DNA from: Prescottella defluvii
GTDB taxonomy: Bacteria; Actinomycetota; Actinomycetes; Mycobacteriales; Mycobacteriaceae
Direction: 5' to 3'
DNA: 64,000 nt
Assembly (NCBI RefSeq): GCF_000738775.1
Contig: NZ_JPOC01000024.1
Coordinates: forward strand, 1-64,000
The notes under the pieces are model-generated. The model searched no databases, was not told the DNA's origin, and worked only from the letters and a program-made list of their open reading frames with translations. Shown here in pieces: positions 39,667 to 48,550 of the stretch. Within the stretch, counting starts at the first letter, position 1. The number at the start of each line of letters is the position of its first letter. The position numbers and the translations under genes are program-made.

Positions 39667-40542
39667 TCACTGCCCGGCGAGGAACTTCCGGATGCGGGCG
39701 TTGACCTCTTCGGGCCGTTCGAGCTGGAGGAAGTGACCCGCGTCCGCGATCAGATGCGCCTCGCTGCCCGGTGGGAGACAAGGCCCCACCAGGGCGGCGA
39801 GGCGCGGATCCAGGCAACCGTCGCGATCGCCGTGGAGGTAGAGCGTCGGAACCATCGGGAGCCGCATCTCGGCTCCGACCCAACGCCGGTAGCGCTCAGG
39901 CGGACGGGAGAAGGGCCGGCCCACGCTCCGGTAGTAGCCGAACACGGCCCGGCGGTGGGCGGTGTCGGCGATCGCCTCCAGCACCGCCGGCAGATCCTCG
40001 CTCGCGTCGAACCCGGGCGACCAATCGGCCCAGAGCCGTCGGATCAACCGTTCCGCGTTGCGCTCGGGCAGCACCGGGAACTGGTTGAACAGGATGTACC
40101 AACTGTTGCGCAGCTGCCGGGGAAGGACCCGCACCACCGCCGGTGTCCGCAGGGCCGCGAACGGCGGGACCGACAGTGCCGCCACCGCGACGAACGGGTT
40201 CTCGGGGTGCGCGGCCAGGGCGTTCGCGGTGACGGCGCCCCAGTCATGGCCCACCAGAACAGCATCGGCGCCGCCGCCCAACGCCGCGTGGATCGCGACG
40301 GCATCGTCCATCAGTGCGGCGACGTGGCCGCTACGGTCGTCCGGCACCGTCGACGGCGCGTAGCCGCGGGTGAACGGGGCGACCACCCGCCAGCCGTCGT
40401 CCGCGAGCGCGGGCCCCAGATGCCGCCAGGTGCGCGCGGTGTCCGGGAATCCGTGCAGCAGCACCGCCAGCCGACCGGTCTCCGGCCCCCAGGACAGGGC
40501 CCGCAACCGAACCGCATCGAGCTCGATGGTGATCTCCCGCAT
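39667..40542 (-). CDS. Alpha/beta hydrolase, epoxide-hydrolase-like
   Basis: A 291-residue cytosolic hydrolase. LLHGFPDTARTWRHL resembles the HGFP/W oxyanion motif of epoxide hydrolases; the nucleophile elbow is VGHDWGA, where Asp rather than Ser is the nucleophile, also typical of epoxide or haloalkane hydrolases. GDRDGCL and DAGHFLQLERPEEV supply the acid and His. The ATG at 40542 with AGGA upstream is preferred over 40551. Confidence 0.88.
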   Translation of the reverse strand: MREITIELDAVRLRALSWGPETGRLAVLLHGFPDTARTWRHLGPALADDGWRVVAPFTRGYAPSTVPDDRSGHVAALMDDAVAIHAALGGGADAVLVGHDWGAVTANALAAHPENPFVAVAALSVPPFAALRTPAVVRVLPRQLRNSWYILFNQFPVLPERNAERLIRRLWADWSPGFDASEDLPAVLEAIADTAHRRAVFGYYRSVGRPFSRPPERYRRWVGAEMRLPMVPTLYLHGDRDGCLDPRLAALVGPCLPPGSEAHLIADAGHFLQLERPEEVNARIRKFLAGQ

Positions 40543-40609
40543 ACCGCTCATCCTGACGGAAACGGACTCCCCCGGAGGGGGATCCGCCGTTGCGGGGTCG
40601 GTGACCCGT

Positions 40610-42109
40610 TCACACCACCAATGCGGGCTCGGCGGGCTCGCGCACCAGACCGAGAGCGTCGTAGGCTGCCGCGACTCCGGCCACCGCACGCCGCAGTTCG
40701 CCGACCGGTCGCGCGTAGGGCAGCCGGACGAAACGTTCGAACGCACCCTCGATACCGAAACGTGTTCCGGCCGCGAGGATCACACCGTGACTCGGCGCGG
40801 TCGCGGCGAGTGCCGTCGAGACCGGTGCAGGCAACCGCAACCACAGCGACATCCCGCCCGTGCCGACCGTCGGCACCCAGTCCGGCAACCGGACGGCCAG
40901 TTCGTCGAGCAATGCCGCCCGCTGCGTACGCAACTGTTCGCGGCGGGACTCGATCGGGGCGTCACCGCGTTCGAGCAGATGCAGTGCGGCCAACTGGTCC
41001 ATGACGGGGGTGCCGAGGTCCAGCGCGGAGCGCGAACCCACGAGGCGCATGATGAGTTCCGGGTCGGCCCGAATCCAGCCGACACGCAATCCGCCCCAGT
41101 GCGATTTGGAGACGGAGCCGACCGTCACGACGTCCGAGTCCCCGGCGCCGCGCGCGAACGACGCGACCGGGGGTGGGGGCGGCGCATCCAGCCAGACGTC
41201 GACCATCGTCTCGTCGACGACGAGCGTCATCCGGGTGTCGTGCGCGATCCGGGCCAGTTCGGCCCGGCCCGCCTCGCCGAGACACAGGCCCGTCGGGTTG
41301 TGGAAATCCGGCAGCAGATACGCCATCCGGGCGGCGGTCTGCCTTGCCGCACTTCGGATCCCACCCAGATCCCAGGCGTGGGTCGCACCCCCCTCCGGTC
41401 GCACCGGAACGGGAACCGGGCGCGCGCCCACGCGCCGAATCGCCTCGAGCGCATTCGGATACGTCGGGTGGTCGACCAGCACCCGCTCCCCCGGTGCGGT
41501 GAGGACGCCCAGCAGCAGCCGCAGCGCATGCTGGGCGCCCGACGTGATCATGATCTGCGAGACATCGGTCTCGAGGCCACGGGCGCGGTAACGCGCCGCG
41601 ACGGCCTCCCGCAGGACCGTGATCCCCACCGGCTCCATGCCGTGCGTGTCCAGAAACGGCGGAAGTGACTGCAGTGCAGCACTGTATGCCGCACTGACCT
41701 CCTCGGCCGGAGCCACCATCGCGGCATAGCTGAGGTCCACCCCGACGCCCTCGGGCACCGGGAGGTGGGCATGGACCTTCCTCCGGTCCGAGTCGACGGC
41801 GGCCGGCAGGGTCACGGTGCTACGCGACCCCTGTCGGCTCACCAGGTACCCCTCGTCGCGCAGGACCGCATACGCCGTGGTGATCGTCGTGCGACTCACG
41901 TCCAGCACCGACGCGAATTCCCGCTCACTCGGCAGCGCCGTCCCCAGCGGTACACGGCCGTCGTGCACGAGCAGTCGGATGCCGTCAGCCAGGGCCCGGT
42001 ACGCGGGGCGCGCCGTGCGCCGCCCGGAGTCGTCCTGCCAGGCGCCGAGGTCGCGGGCCACCGCGCGGGCACCGAGTGCGTGCATCATCATGCGGTCCAG
42101 TATTCGCAT
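40610..42109 (-). CDS. MocR/PdxR-type regulator: GntR helix-turn-helix fused to aminotransferase fold
   Basis: A 499-residue protein. Residues 35-105 form a winged helix (ALADGIRLLVHDGRVPLGTALPSEREFASVLDVSRTTITTAYAVLRDEGYL). The rest is a type I aminotransferase fold with DHPTYPNALEA, LLPDFHNPTGLCLG and the PLP Lys in VGSVSKSHWGGLRVGW, the signature of the YczR subgroup. Such proteins sense PLP-linked metabolites. Divergent from a small membrane protein. MMM at residues 7-9 offers shorter starts (42091-42085) that would leave the nearby palindrome free as an operator. Confidence 0.92.
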   Translation of the reverse strand: MRILDRMMMHALGARAVARDLGAWQDDSGRRTARPAYRALADGIRLLVHDGRVPLGTALPSEREFASVLDVSRTTITTAYAVLRDEGYLVSRQGSRSTVTLPAAVDSDRRKVHAHLPVPEGVGVDLSYAAMVAPAEEVSAAYSAALQSLPPFLDTHGMEPVGITVLREAVAARYRARGLETDVSQIMITSGAQHALRLLLGVLTAPGERVLVDHPTYPNALEAIRRVGARPVPVPVRPEGGATHAWDLGGIRSAARQTAARMAYLLPDFHNPTGLCLGEAGRAELARIAHDTRMTLVVDETMVDVWLDAPPPPPVASFARGAGDSDVVTVGSVSKSHWGGLRVGWIRADPELIMRLVGSRSALDLGTPVMDQLAALHLLERGDAPIESRREQLRTQRAALLDELAVRLPDWVPTVGTGGMSLWLRLPAPVSTALAATAPSHGVILAAGTRFGIEGAFERFVRLPYARPVGELRRAVAGVAAAYDALGLVREPAEPALVV

Positions 42110-42114
42110 ACTGG
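42097..42114. promoter_or_regulatory. Palindrome at the MocR start, candidate operator
   Basis: CCAGTAT-N4-ATACTGG is a perfect 7-bp inverted repeat lying over the first in-frame ATG of the MocR gene and 40 bases before the divergent small gene. Position and symmetry fit autoregulation. Confidence 0.55.
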
Positions 42115-42153
42115 CCGTTCATTTCAATGCCACTTCTTCCCAGAATCGTGCCC

Positions 42154-42336
42154 ATGAGCACCCTGATCACCTTCGCCTGCATCGCCGGACTGGCCGGCTT
42201 CGTCTATCACTACACCCCCAAGGCGAACGGAAGAGGCCTGTTCCGTCTCGAACAGTTCCGGCCCGCAGCACCTTTGGCGGGAATCCTCGACACGGAGCCC
42301 AAGGAAGGCGAGCCGGGGCAGGCCAGAGTGGAATAA
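42154..42336 (+). CDS. Small single-pass membrane protein
   Basis: A 60-residue open frame starting MSTLITFACIAGLAGFVYHY, i.e. one N-terminal transmembrane helix, then a basic/polar tail ending EPKEGEPGQARVE. It is divergent from the MocR regulator, and its start lies 40 bases past the palindrome. No family recognised and no strong ribosome site, so it may be real but is unproven. Confidence 0.4.
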   Translation: MSTLITFACIAGLAGFVYHYTPKANGRGLFRLEQFRPAAPLAGILDTEPKEGEPGQARVE

Positions 42337-42681
42337 CTGGACTGATCGAATCGCCGACGAATCGGCCGCGGTCTCCCAGGGCGGGCGCACCCCCGCCCGC
42401 ACACTGGAACGGGTTCCACAAATTTGACGACATGTTCCACATGTCGATACTAGACCGTATCGAAATCAATCAAAGCGTTATCTTTTCGAGACATCCATCT
42501 CGAGTTCCACAGTGCCACAAGCTTTTACGGTACAAAAACAACTGGACGGTCGTTCAAATTATCGCTGGATCGATCAAGCGTCAATTTCCCTTATGCCCGC
42601 TTTCATACGCGTGTTAGGTGTAACAAGTTCCACCTCCCGTCAGAGATCGACCCCCGTTCACAAGGATCCAGGAGTCTCTCC
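42337..42681. promoter_or_regulatory. AT-rich intergenic region with three dyads
   Basis: No gene seen in 345 bases. In 42421-42620 I counted 88 G/C of 200 (44 percent), far below the flanks. Three perfect inverted repeats occur in a row: CGACATG-N5-CATGTCG (42428-42446), TCGATAC-N6-GTATCGA (42444-42463, overlapping the first) and TCGAGA-N6-TCTCGA (42486-42503). The region ends with an AGGAG ribosome site for the secreted-protein gene. Confidence 0.7.
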
Positions 42682-44082
42682 ATGACCAACCGATGGCGCC
42701 GCGTCGCCCTCACCACCGCAGCCACCACGGCAGGCACCATGCTGTTCTTCACAGGTACCGCGACCGCGGAACCTGTGGGTACCCCGACGGCCGGCGCCGG
42801 TGTCAGCGCCGCTGACGAGCCCGCACCCTCAGGCTTCGAGACCCGAATCGAAACGCCGTTCATGCCGGCCCAGATGAAGACCGGCGTCGAGGTCGAACTG
42901 CGGTCGCAGATCTTCGGTGTCGCCGCGAACAAGATCGTGAACGGCGGAACCGCGCAGTTCCTCGTCGACGGCGTGCCGGTCGGTGCACCGTTCAACGTCA
43001 CCGGAAACGGACTGGCCAACTACAAGCACACGTTCACCAAGACCGGGCCGAACACGGTCACCGTGCAGTACCTGGGCGGCGGCCGCATCCACCCGTCCAC
43101 CGAACTGGCAGCGCCGAGCACCGCGTCGGTGACGGTCGACGTGACCGATCAGGATGTCGCCACCGCCACCACGCTCACCCTGCCCGCCATCGCCGAGACT
43201 GGGGTCAAGGCCTCGTTCACCGCCCAGGTCGATCTCGAGGCCGGCGGACTACTGCCCGTCCGCACCGGCGCCAAGGTCCAGCTCTTCGACAACGGCGTCC
43301 CGATCGGTGCGGAGGCAACCGTCAGCTCCGACGGCAAGGCCCGCCTGTCCCATACCTTCCTGACGTCCGGACCCCGCGAGATCACCGCCAAGTTCCTCGG
43401 CAACAACGGCTTCGCCGCGTCGACCTCCACCATCGCGGTCCTCGACGTCGCACACAGGGACCTCGACACCAGCACGACCCTGGTGGTCCCGAACAACGGG
43501 AAGGCCGGACAGCCGGTGTCCCTGAATGCCGTCGTGTCACCGAGCATCGCGACGGGAACTGTCCAGTTCATGTCCGGCGAGACCCCGGTTGGCAATCCTG
43601 TTCCCGTCGTCGACGGTGCAGCCGCGCTGCAGCACATCTTCCCGGAAGAAGGCACACACAGCATCACCGCCGTCTTCTCCGGAACCGGATTCGCCACATC
43701 CACGTCTACTCCTGCACCACTGAGCATTTCGGCACCCGCACCGGGCGACACGACAACAGCCGTCACCGCTCCGGCCGCCACCCTCCCCGCGATCCCGGTG
43801 ACTTTCACCGCGAACGTGACGCCGGCACCGTACGGCGGCACCGTCCAGTTCTACGTCGGGGACACCCCGGTCGGCGACGCGGTACCCGTCGTGAACGGAT
43901 TCGCCACGACCACGCACACGTTCGCCGCGACCGGCACGTACCAGGTCAGCGCACGCTACAGCGGCCACATCGCCGCCAACCCCTCGTCCTCGATCGCGAC
44001 GGCGGTGACCGTCGCGGGCATCGGCGGCGGTGACGGCGACACCGGAAGCCTCGGCTCGCTGTCGCTGCCCTTCGGGTCATGA
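42682..44082 (+). CDS. Secreted protein with four bacterial Ig-like repeats
   Basis: 466 residues. A Sec-type signal peptide (basic start, hydrophobic core, cleavage near GTATAEP, about 29) is followed by four Ig-like (Big/Ig-like-3) units of 85-95 residues, each built around G-T/A-V-Q-F-x-D/S-G/D-x-P-V-G and ending in an HTF...G...V/I-T-A-x-F/Y-x-G strand pair. The C-terminus is a Gly-rich linker ending SLGSLSLPFGS. No LPXTG, lipobox or membrane anchor. It resembles surface or matrix proteins of corynebacterial relatives. Likely co-transcribed with the next gene, which has the same tail. Confidence 0.82.
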   Translation: MTNRWRRVALTTAATTAGTMLFFTGTATAEPVGTPTAGAGVSAADEPAPSGFETRIETPFMPAQMKTGVEVELRSQIFGVAANKIVNGGTAQFLVDGVPVGAPFNVTGNGLANYKHTFTKTGPNTVTVQYLGGGRIHPSTELAAPSTASVTVDVTDQDVATATTLTLPAIAETGVKASFTAQVDLEAGGLLPVRTGAKVQLFDNGVPIGAEATVSSDGKARLSHTFLTSGPREITAKFLGNNGFAASTSTIAVLDVAHRDLDTSTTLVVPNNGKAGQPVSLNAVVSPSIATGTVQFMSGETPVGNPVPVVDGAAALQHIFPEEGTHSITAVFSGTGFATSTSTPAPLSISAPAPGDTTTAVTAPAATLPAIPVTFTANVTPAPYGGTVQFYVGDTPVGDAVPVVNGFATTTHTFAATGTYQVSARYSGHIAANPSSSIATAVTVAGIGGGDGDTGSLGSLSLPFGS

Positions 44083-44123
44083 CGGGCCGACTCCCTCGAA
44101 CCTCCATCACAAAGGAAGCCAAC

Positions 44124-45290
44124 ATGACTGACAGATCTGCCAGGCGCTACCTGACGCCGGTGTGCGCTACCGCTGTCGCCGCGGGAATCGTCCTGTCCGG
44201 CGCGCCCGCCTCGGCCGCCACCACGGCCACCTCGTTCACTGCGCAGTGCCGGGCCGCAGCAATCATCACGGTCAACAAGCCGACCCAGCACCACTTCACC
44301 GTCGACGCACCGGCGCGAGTCGATCCGGGCGATACGTTCACGTACCGCATCCAGCCGTCGGCTTCGGCGTTCCCGGACAAGGACTCCGGCGCCACCACCA
44401 CCAACATCTCGCGGATCAAACTCGACTACCAACTACCCGACAACGCCACCTTCGTCGAGGCGGCGGTGGTGCCGGGCACCGGGATCGGCCTGTCCGGGAC
44501 TCCCGCAAACGTGCTGCAGGTCAACGAGGACGGCAACGTCGACCCGGCGGGCACGATCCTGCGTGTCTCGGGCAACAACGAGACCATCGGCAACGGCCCG
44601 ACGACCGACAAGAAGAGCGTCGGTGGCATCCTGGCCGAGAAGACGAAGAAGTACCTCGACGGCCAGCCCAGCACCGACGGCTCGACCTGGTTCCAGCTTC
44701 CCGCGATCGACGTCACGCTCACTGCGGGCGACGCCGGCGACATCACGCCGAAACTGCGTACCTCGGGCAACGCCTCGAATCTGGGCGACGAGGCCAACTA
44801 CAACACGTTCCTCGCTCTCGCGGTCTTCGGCGGCAATCAGTGGGCGCCGACCCGGTGCGTCCCCAAGGACGCCACAGCGGACACCGCACCCCTCAACCGT
44901 GGTGGCGGACCGCTCGCAACCATCGCCGTCGGCGACCAGTCGGGCAATTCCACCAGCACCGAAGTGAATGTCGCTCCGACAGCGAACACCAATGACCCGG
45001 TGGAGCTTTCGGCAACCGTAGCGCCCGCACCCAGCGGCGGCAACGTCGCCTTCCTCGTCAACAGCACCGTGATCGGCGAGGCACCGGTGATCGACGGCAA
45101 GGCGACGATGACGCACACCTTCGACCGGGCGAGCTCGTACACGGTCACTGCCCGCTACATCGGCGACGGGACGTTCTCCCCATCGCTGTCCGGCGATGCC
45201 ACCATCGTCGTCGGCGGCGGATCCGGAAGCGCCGCCGGATCGCTCGAGCTGCCGTCCGTCGGCTCGCTGCAGTTGCCCTTCGGTTCCTGA
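44124..45290 (+). CDS. Secreted protein with one Ig-like repeat and shared C-terminal tail
   Basis: 388 residues from the ATG at 44124 behind AAAGGAAG. Signal peptide to about GAPASAA (29). An N-terminal domain of about 230 residues has beta-rich sequence and two Cys (CRAAAII and RCVPKDA) but no family I recognise. One Ig-like unit (about 275-365: SATVAPAPSGGNVAFLVNSTV) is like those of the preceding gene. The C-terminus, SLELPSVGSLQLPFGS, repeats the same motif as the neighbour. Forty-one bases separate the two genes. Function unknown; a two-component surface structure is possible. Confidence 0.78.
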   Translation: MTDRSARRYLTPVCATAVAAGIVLSGAPASAATTATSFTAQCRAAAIITVNKPTQHHFTVDAPARVDPGDTFTYRIQPSASAFPDKDSGATTTNISRIKLDYQLPDNATFVEAAVVPGTGIGLSGTPANVLQVNEDGNVDPAGTILRVSGNNETIGNGPTTDKKSVGGILAEKTKKYLDGQPSTDGSTWFQLPAIDVTLTAGDAGDITPKLRTSGNASNLGDEANYNTFLALAVFGGNQWAPTRCVPKDATADTAPLNRGGGPLATIAVGDQSGNSTSTEVNVAPTANTNDPVELSATVAPAPSGGNVAFLVNSTVIGEAPVIDGKATMTHTFDRASSYTVTARYIGDGTFSPSLSGDATIVVGGGSGSAAGSLELPSVGSLQLPFGS

Positions 45291-45359
45291 TCCACCCGAG
45301 ATGAGCATCGCGGCGGGGGGGCCCCCCCGGCCCACCCGCCGTATCGATATCGTGAACCG

Positions 45360-46625
45360 GTGAGCGAGCACGGAACCGAGAACCTGTTGGAAGGGCTGCG
45401 CGAGGTCCTGGTGGGCCGCCTGTCCGACATCGGACGGCGCTTCTCGGCGCTGCTCGCCGACTCGGTTCCGCACACCGCACTGGTGATCTTCACCCGCGAG
45501 TGCACCGGACGGCCACGCAAGGTGGCCGGCGATCTCGAGATCGTGGACCGCGTAACCGTCGCCGAATTGGATTCTCTCCGAGCCGATCTCGAGCACGGGC
45601 AGATCCTCCGCGGCCGGGCCGTCATCGCCGGGACGTCCCGCGACGTCTATGCGATCCTCGACCGCACCGACACTCTGTTGGTGATCGTCCCCCGCGGTCC
45701 GCTGACCCGCACCACACCGCTCGAGCCCGTCCGGTCCATGTTCGGCCTGGTCGCCACCGGTATCCAGTTGCAGGTCCAGGGTGCCAGTCCCGCCTATCTC
45801 GCCGAGTCCCGCGCCGCATCGGCCGAGCGGGCCCGGACCATCGCCGAACTCACCGAGGTCCACGCCACCACACTCGAGACACTGCTCTCGACGCTGCGGT
45901 CCGACGACCTCGACGACACCCGCGCCCGGTCGGCGGCACGCGAGACCGCGTCGGCGGCACTGATCGGGCTGCGCACCGCGGTGGACACGCACCGCGAGTT
46001 CGCGGAGGAGTCCGTCGTCACCGCATTCGCCCGACTGCGGGGTGAACTCCGCGGCCTGCTGCGCCACCGGAATCTCGAACTCGATCTGGTGGAACCGGCG
46101 GTGGCCGGGCGCGCCGTGCCCGGCGAGGTGGCCCACGCGGCCCGCGCCGTCGTCCGCGGCGCGGTCCTCGCACTGTCCGGACAGGGAGACGTCGCCCGGA
46201 TCCGCGTCGCGTGGACCTGCCCGGACACCGAACTGGTGGTCGACATCCGCGACGACGGCCACGGCCTGACCGATACCGCCGACCTCGACCGACAGCTGCG
46301 TCCCCGCATCGAAACCCTCGGCGGGACGGTGGAAATCGAGTCGACGCCGGGCTGGGGTTCGCGAGTGGTCGCGGCGCTGCCACTGCTGCACGCGCCGACG
46401 GCGCCCACCGCGCACCACGCGCTCACCGACCTCGGCCCGCGCGAACTCGAGGTGCTCGGTCACCTGGTCGCGGGGCGTCGCAACCGGGCGATCGCCGAAC
46501 GACTCGGTGTCAGCGAGAGCACCGTGAAGTTCCACGTCGCCGGCGTGTTGCGCAAACTCGACGTCGCGACGCGTGCCGAGGCCGCCGTACTGGGCGGCGA
46601 GGCAGGAGTTCGCCCCACCCCCTGA
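45360..46625 (+). CDS. LuxR-type regulator fused to a histidine-kinase-like ATPase domain
   Basis: 421 residues. N-terminal 150 residues form an uncharacterised (possibly GAF-like) sensor; 150-260 are helical and rich in Ala/Arg (dimerisation); 250-345 contain HATPase_c-like elements (VVDIRDDGHGLTD as the G1/N-type box, GGTVEIESTPGWGSRVVAALPL as the G2 end); 360-415 is a LuxR/GerE helix-turn-helix (LGPRELEVLGHLVAGRRNRAIAERLGVSESTVKFHVAGVLRKLDV). The usual HisKA_3 phosphoacceptor segment is not visible. So ATP binding and DNA binding are on one chain. Neighbours suggest it could control the secreted-protein genes or the downstream amine island. Confidence 0.82.
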   Translation: MSEHGTENLLEGLREVLVGRLSDIGRRFSALLADSVPHTALVIFTRECTGRPRKVAGDLEIVDRVTVAELDSLRADLEHGQILRGRAVIAGTSRDVYAILDRTDTLLVIVPRGPLTRTTPLEPVRSMFGLVATGIQLQVQGASPAYLAESRAASAERARTIAELTEVHATTLETLLSTLRSDDLDDTRARSAARETASAALIGLRTAVDTHREFAEESVVTAFARLRGELRGLLRHRNLELDLVEPAVAGRAVPGEVAHAARAVVRGAVLALSGQGDVARIRVAWTCPDTELVVDIRDDGHGLTDTADLDRQLRPRIETLGGTVEIESTPGWGSRVVAALPLLHAPTAPTAHHALTDLGPRELEVLGHLVAGRRNRAIAERLGVSESTVKFHVAGVLRKLDVATRAEAAVLGGEAGVRPTP

Positions 46626-46759
46626 CCGTTCGGCTAGGCCCACCTCTCCCGACGACCAGTCCCGGTGCCGCCCGCCGGTGACTAGCCTCGTAGTCGGATG
46701 CGCACCTCACCATGTGGGTGCCGGCGCGTTCACGTCGACCGAATTGGAGTGGAGAAACC

Positions 46760-47848
46760 ATGCCGCAGCAGGTACGGGGCGTCATCGCCCGCTCGAAGGA
46801 CGCCCCCGTCGAACTGGTCACCATCAACATCCCCGATCCCGGACCGGGCGAGGCCGTCGTCGCGATCGCGGCATGCGGCGTCTGCCACACCGACCTGACC
46901 TACCGCGACGGCGGCATCAACGACGAGTTCCCCTTCCTCCTCGGCCACGAGGCCGCGGGCATCGTCGAGGCCGTCGGCGAGGGTGTGGACACCGTCGAGG
47001 TCGGCGACTTCGTCGTCCTCAACTGGCGCGCGGTGTGCGGAAAGTGCCGCGCCTGCAAGCGCGGTCGCCCGCAGTACTGCTTCGACACCCACAACGCGAA
47101 GCAGAAGATGACGCTCGAGGACGGCACCGAACTGACCCCGGCACTGGGCATCGGCGCGTTCGCCGACAAGACCCTCGTCGCGGCCGGCCAGTGCACCAAG
47201 GTCGACCCCACCGCCGATCCCGCCGTCGTCGGCCTGCTCGGCTGCGGCGTCATGGCCGGCATGGGTGCCGCGATGAACACCGGCAACGTCACCCGCGGCG
47301 ACTCGGTCGCCGTCATCGGCTGCGGTGGTGTCGGCGACGCCGCCATCATGGGCTCGCGCCTGGCCGGCGCCAACAAGATCATCGCGATCGACCGGGACCC
47401 CAAGAAGCTCGAGTGGGCCGTCGAACTGGGCGCCACCCACACCATCGACGCGTCGAAGGTCGAGGACGTGGTCGAGGCGATCCAGGAACTCACCGACGGC
47501 TTCGGCACCGACGTCGTCGTCGACGCCGTCGGCCGCCCGGAAACCTGGAAGCAGGCGTTCTACGCCCGCGACCTCGCCGGCACCGTCGTCCTCGTCGGCG
47601 TCCCCACCCCGGACATGACGCTCGAGATGCCGCTCGTCGACTTCTTCTCGCGCGGCGGCTCGCTCAAGTCGTCCTGGTACGGCGACTGCCTGCCCGAGCG
47701 CGACTTCCCGATGCTCGTCGACCTGTACCAGCAGGGCCGGCTGCCGCTCGAGAAGTTCGTCACCGAACGCATCGGACTCGGCGATGTCGAGCAGGCATTC
47801 GAGACGATGCACCGCGGCGAGGTGCTGCGCTCGGTGGTGGTCCTGTGA
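46760..47848 (+). CDS. mscR: S-(hydroxymethyl)mycothiol dehydrogenase
   Basis: Zinc-dependent MDR enzyme that oxidises the formaldehyde-mycothiol adduct (and reduces S-nitrosomycothiol). The ATG at 46760, behind GGAG, gives 362 residues. Catalytic zinc: CGVCHTD, GHEAAG; structural zinc: [18 protein letters not shown] motif [14 protein letters not shown]. The sequence follows the actinobacterial MSH-dependent formaldehyde dehydrogenase pattern. Its stop overlaps the next gene (GTGA), as in Rv2259-Rv2260. In this context it would remove formaldehyde from oxidative N-demethylation. Confidence 0.94.
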   Translation: MPQQVRGVIARSKDAPVELVTINIPDPGPGEAVVAIAACGVCHTDLTYRDGGINDEFPFLLGHEAAGIVEAVGEGVDTVEVGDFVVLNWRAVCGKCRACKRGRPQYCFDTHNAKQKMTLEDGTELTPALGIGAFADKTLVAAGQCTKVDPTADPAVVGLLGCGVMAGMGAAMNTGNVTRGDSVAVIGCGGVGDAAIMGSRLAGANKIIAIDRDPKKLEWAVELGATHTIDASKVEDVVEAIQELTDGFGTDVVVDAVGRPETWKQAFYARDLAGTVVLVGVPTPDMTLEMPLVDFFSRGGSLKSSWYGDCLPERDFPMLVDLYQQGRLPLEKFVTERIGLGDVEQAFETMHRGEVLRSVVVL

Positions 47849-48477
47849 GCGGCACCCTGAAGGTCGACCGGGTCGTCACGTCGGGCACCTTCGAACTCGA
47901 CGGCGGCACCTGGGACGTCGACAACAACATCTGGCTCGTCGGTGACGACGACGAGGTGCTGGTGATCGACGCCGCGCACACCGCGCAGCCGATCATCGAC
48001 GCCGTCGGCGGCCGCAAGGTGGTCGGGATCGTGTGCACGCACGGCCACAACGACCACGTCACCGTCGCGCCGGAACTGTCCGAGAAGCTGGACGCGCCGA
48101 TCTACCTGAACCCCGCCGACGACGTGCTGTGGCAGATGACCCACCCGGGCGTCCGCCACCTGGCACTCGAGGACGGGCAGCGGATCGCGGTGGCGGGCAC
48201 CGACGTCCAGGCCATCCACACCCCGGGCCACTCCCCCGGCTCGACGTGCCTGTACCTTCCCGAGGCGGGTGAACTGTTCTCCGGCGACACCCTGTTCTCA
48301 GGTGGCCCGGGCGCCACCGGACGATCGTTCTCGGACTTCCCGACCATCATCGGGTCCATCCGCGACAAGCTGTTCGCGCTACCCGCGGAAACCCGCGTCC
48401 ACACCGGCCACGGCGACGACACCGCCCTGGGCACCGAGGCACCGCACCTCGAGGAGTGGATCGCGCGCGGTCACTGA
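47845..48477 (+). CDS. MBL-fold hydrolase coupled to the formaldehyde dehydrogenase
   Basis: A 210-residue metallo-beta-lactamase-fold protein from a GTG overlapping the mscR stop. Zinc motif THGHNDHV (about 63-70), second His in HTPGHSPGS (about 130), Asp in [10 protein letters not shown] and last His in HTGHGDDT: the glyoxalase II arrangement. It likely hydrolyses the mycothiol thioester (S-formylmycothiol) or a related ester, an inference from pairing with mscR. Confidence 0.9.
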   Translation: MSGTLKVDRVVTSGTFELDGGTWDVDNNIWLVGDDDEVLVIDAAHTAQPIIDAVGGRKVVGIVCTHGHNDHVTVAPELSEKLDAPIYLNPADDVLWQMTHPGVRHLALEDGQRIAVAGTDVQAIHTPGHSPGSTCLYLPEAGELFSGDTLFSGGPGATGRSFSDFPTIIGSIRDKLFALPAETRVHTGHGDDTALGTEAPHLEEWIARGH

Positions 48478-48490
48478 CCCCGCCCGTTTC

Positions 48491-48541
48491 AGCTGAAGGG
48501 TCCCTTCATGCGCTCGCAGCGCATGAAGGGACCCTTCAGCT
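48491..48541. repeat. Palindromic intergenic element, copy 2
   Basis: Perfect 24-bp arms, 48491-48514 and 48518-48541, with a 3-base loop. Same core as copies at 34343 and 60225. It sits between two convergent genes, so it could also act as a bidirectional terminator. Confidence 0.9.
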
Positions 48542-48550
48542 CTCACGGGA

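Noticed and set aside
45315-45328. Seven G followed by seven C
   Set aside because: It is a perfect short palindrome but has no loop and may reflect a homopolymer sequencing problem; it could contribute to termination after the secreted-protein genes, yet there is nothing else to support it.
44433-46643. A 736-codon frame antisense to the LuxR fusion and secreted-protein genes
   Set aside because: It spans two unrelated genes on the other strand and has no homology-like pattern; the sense proteins have clear domains.
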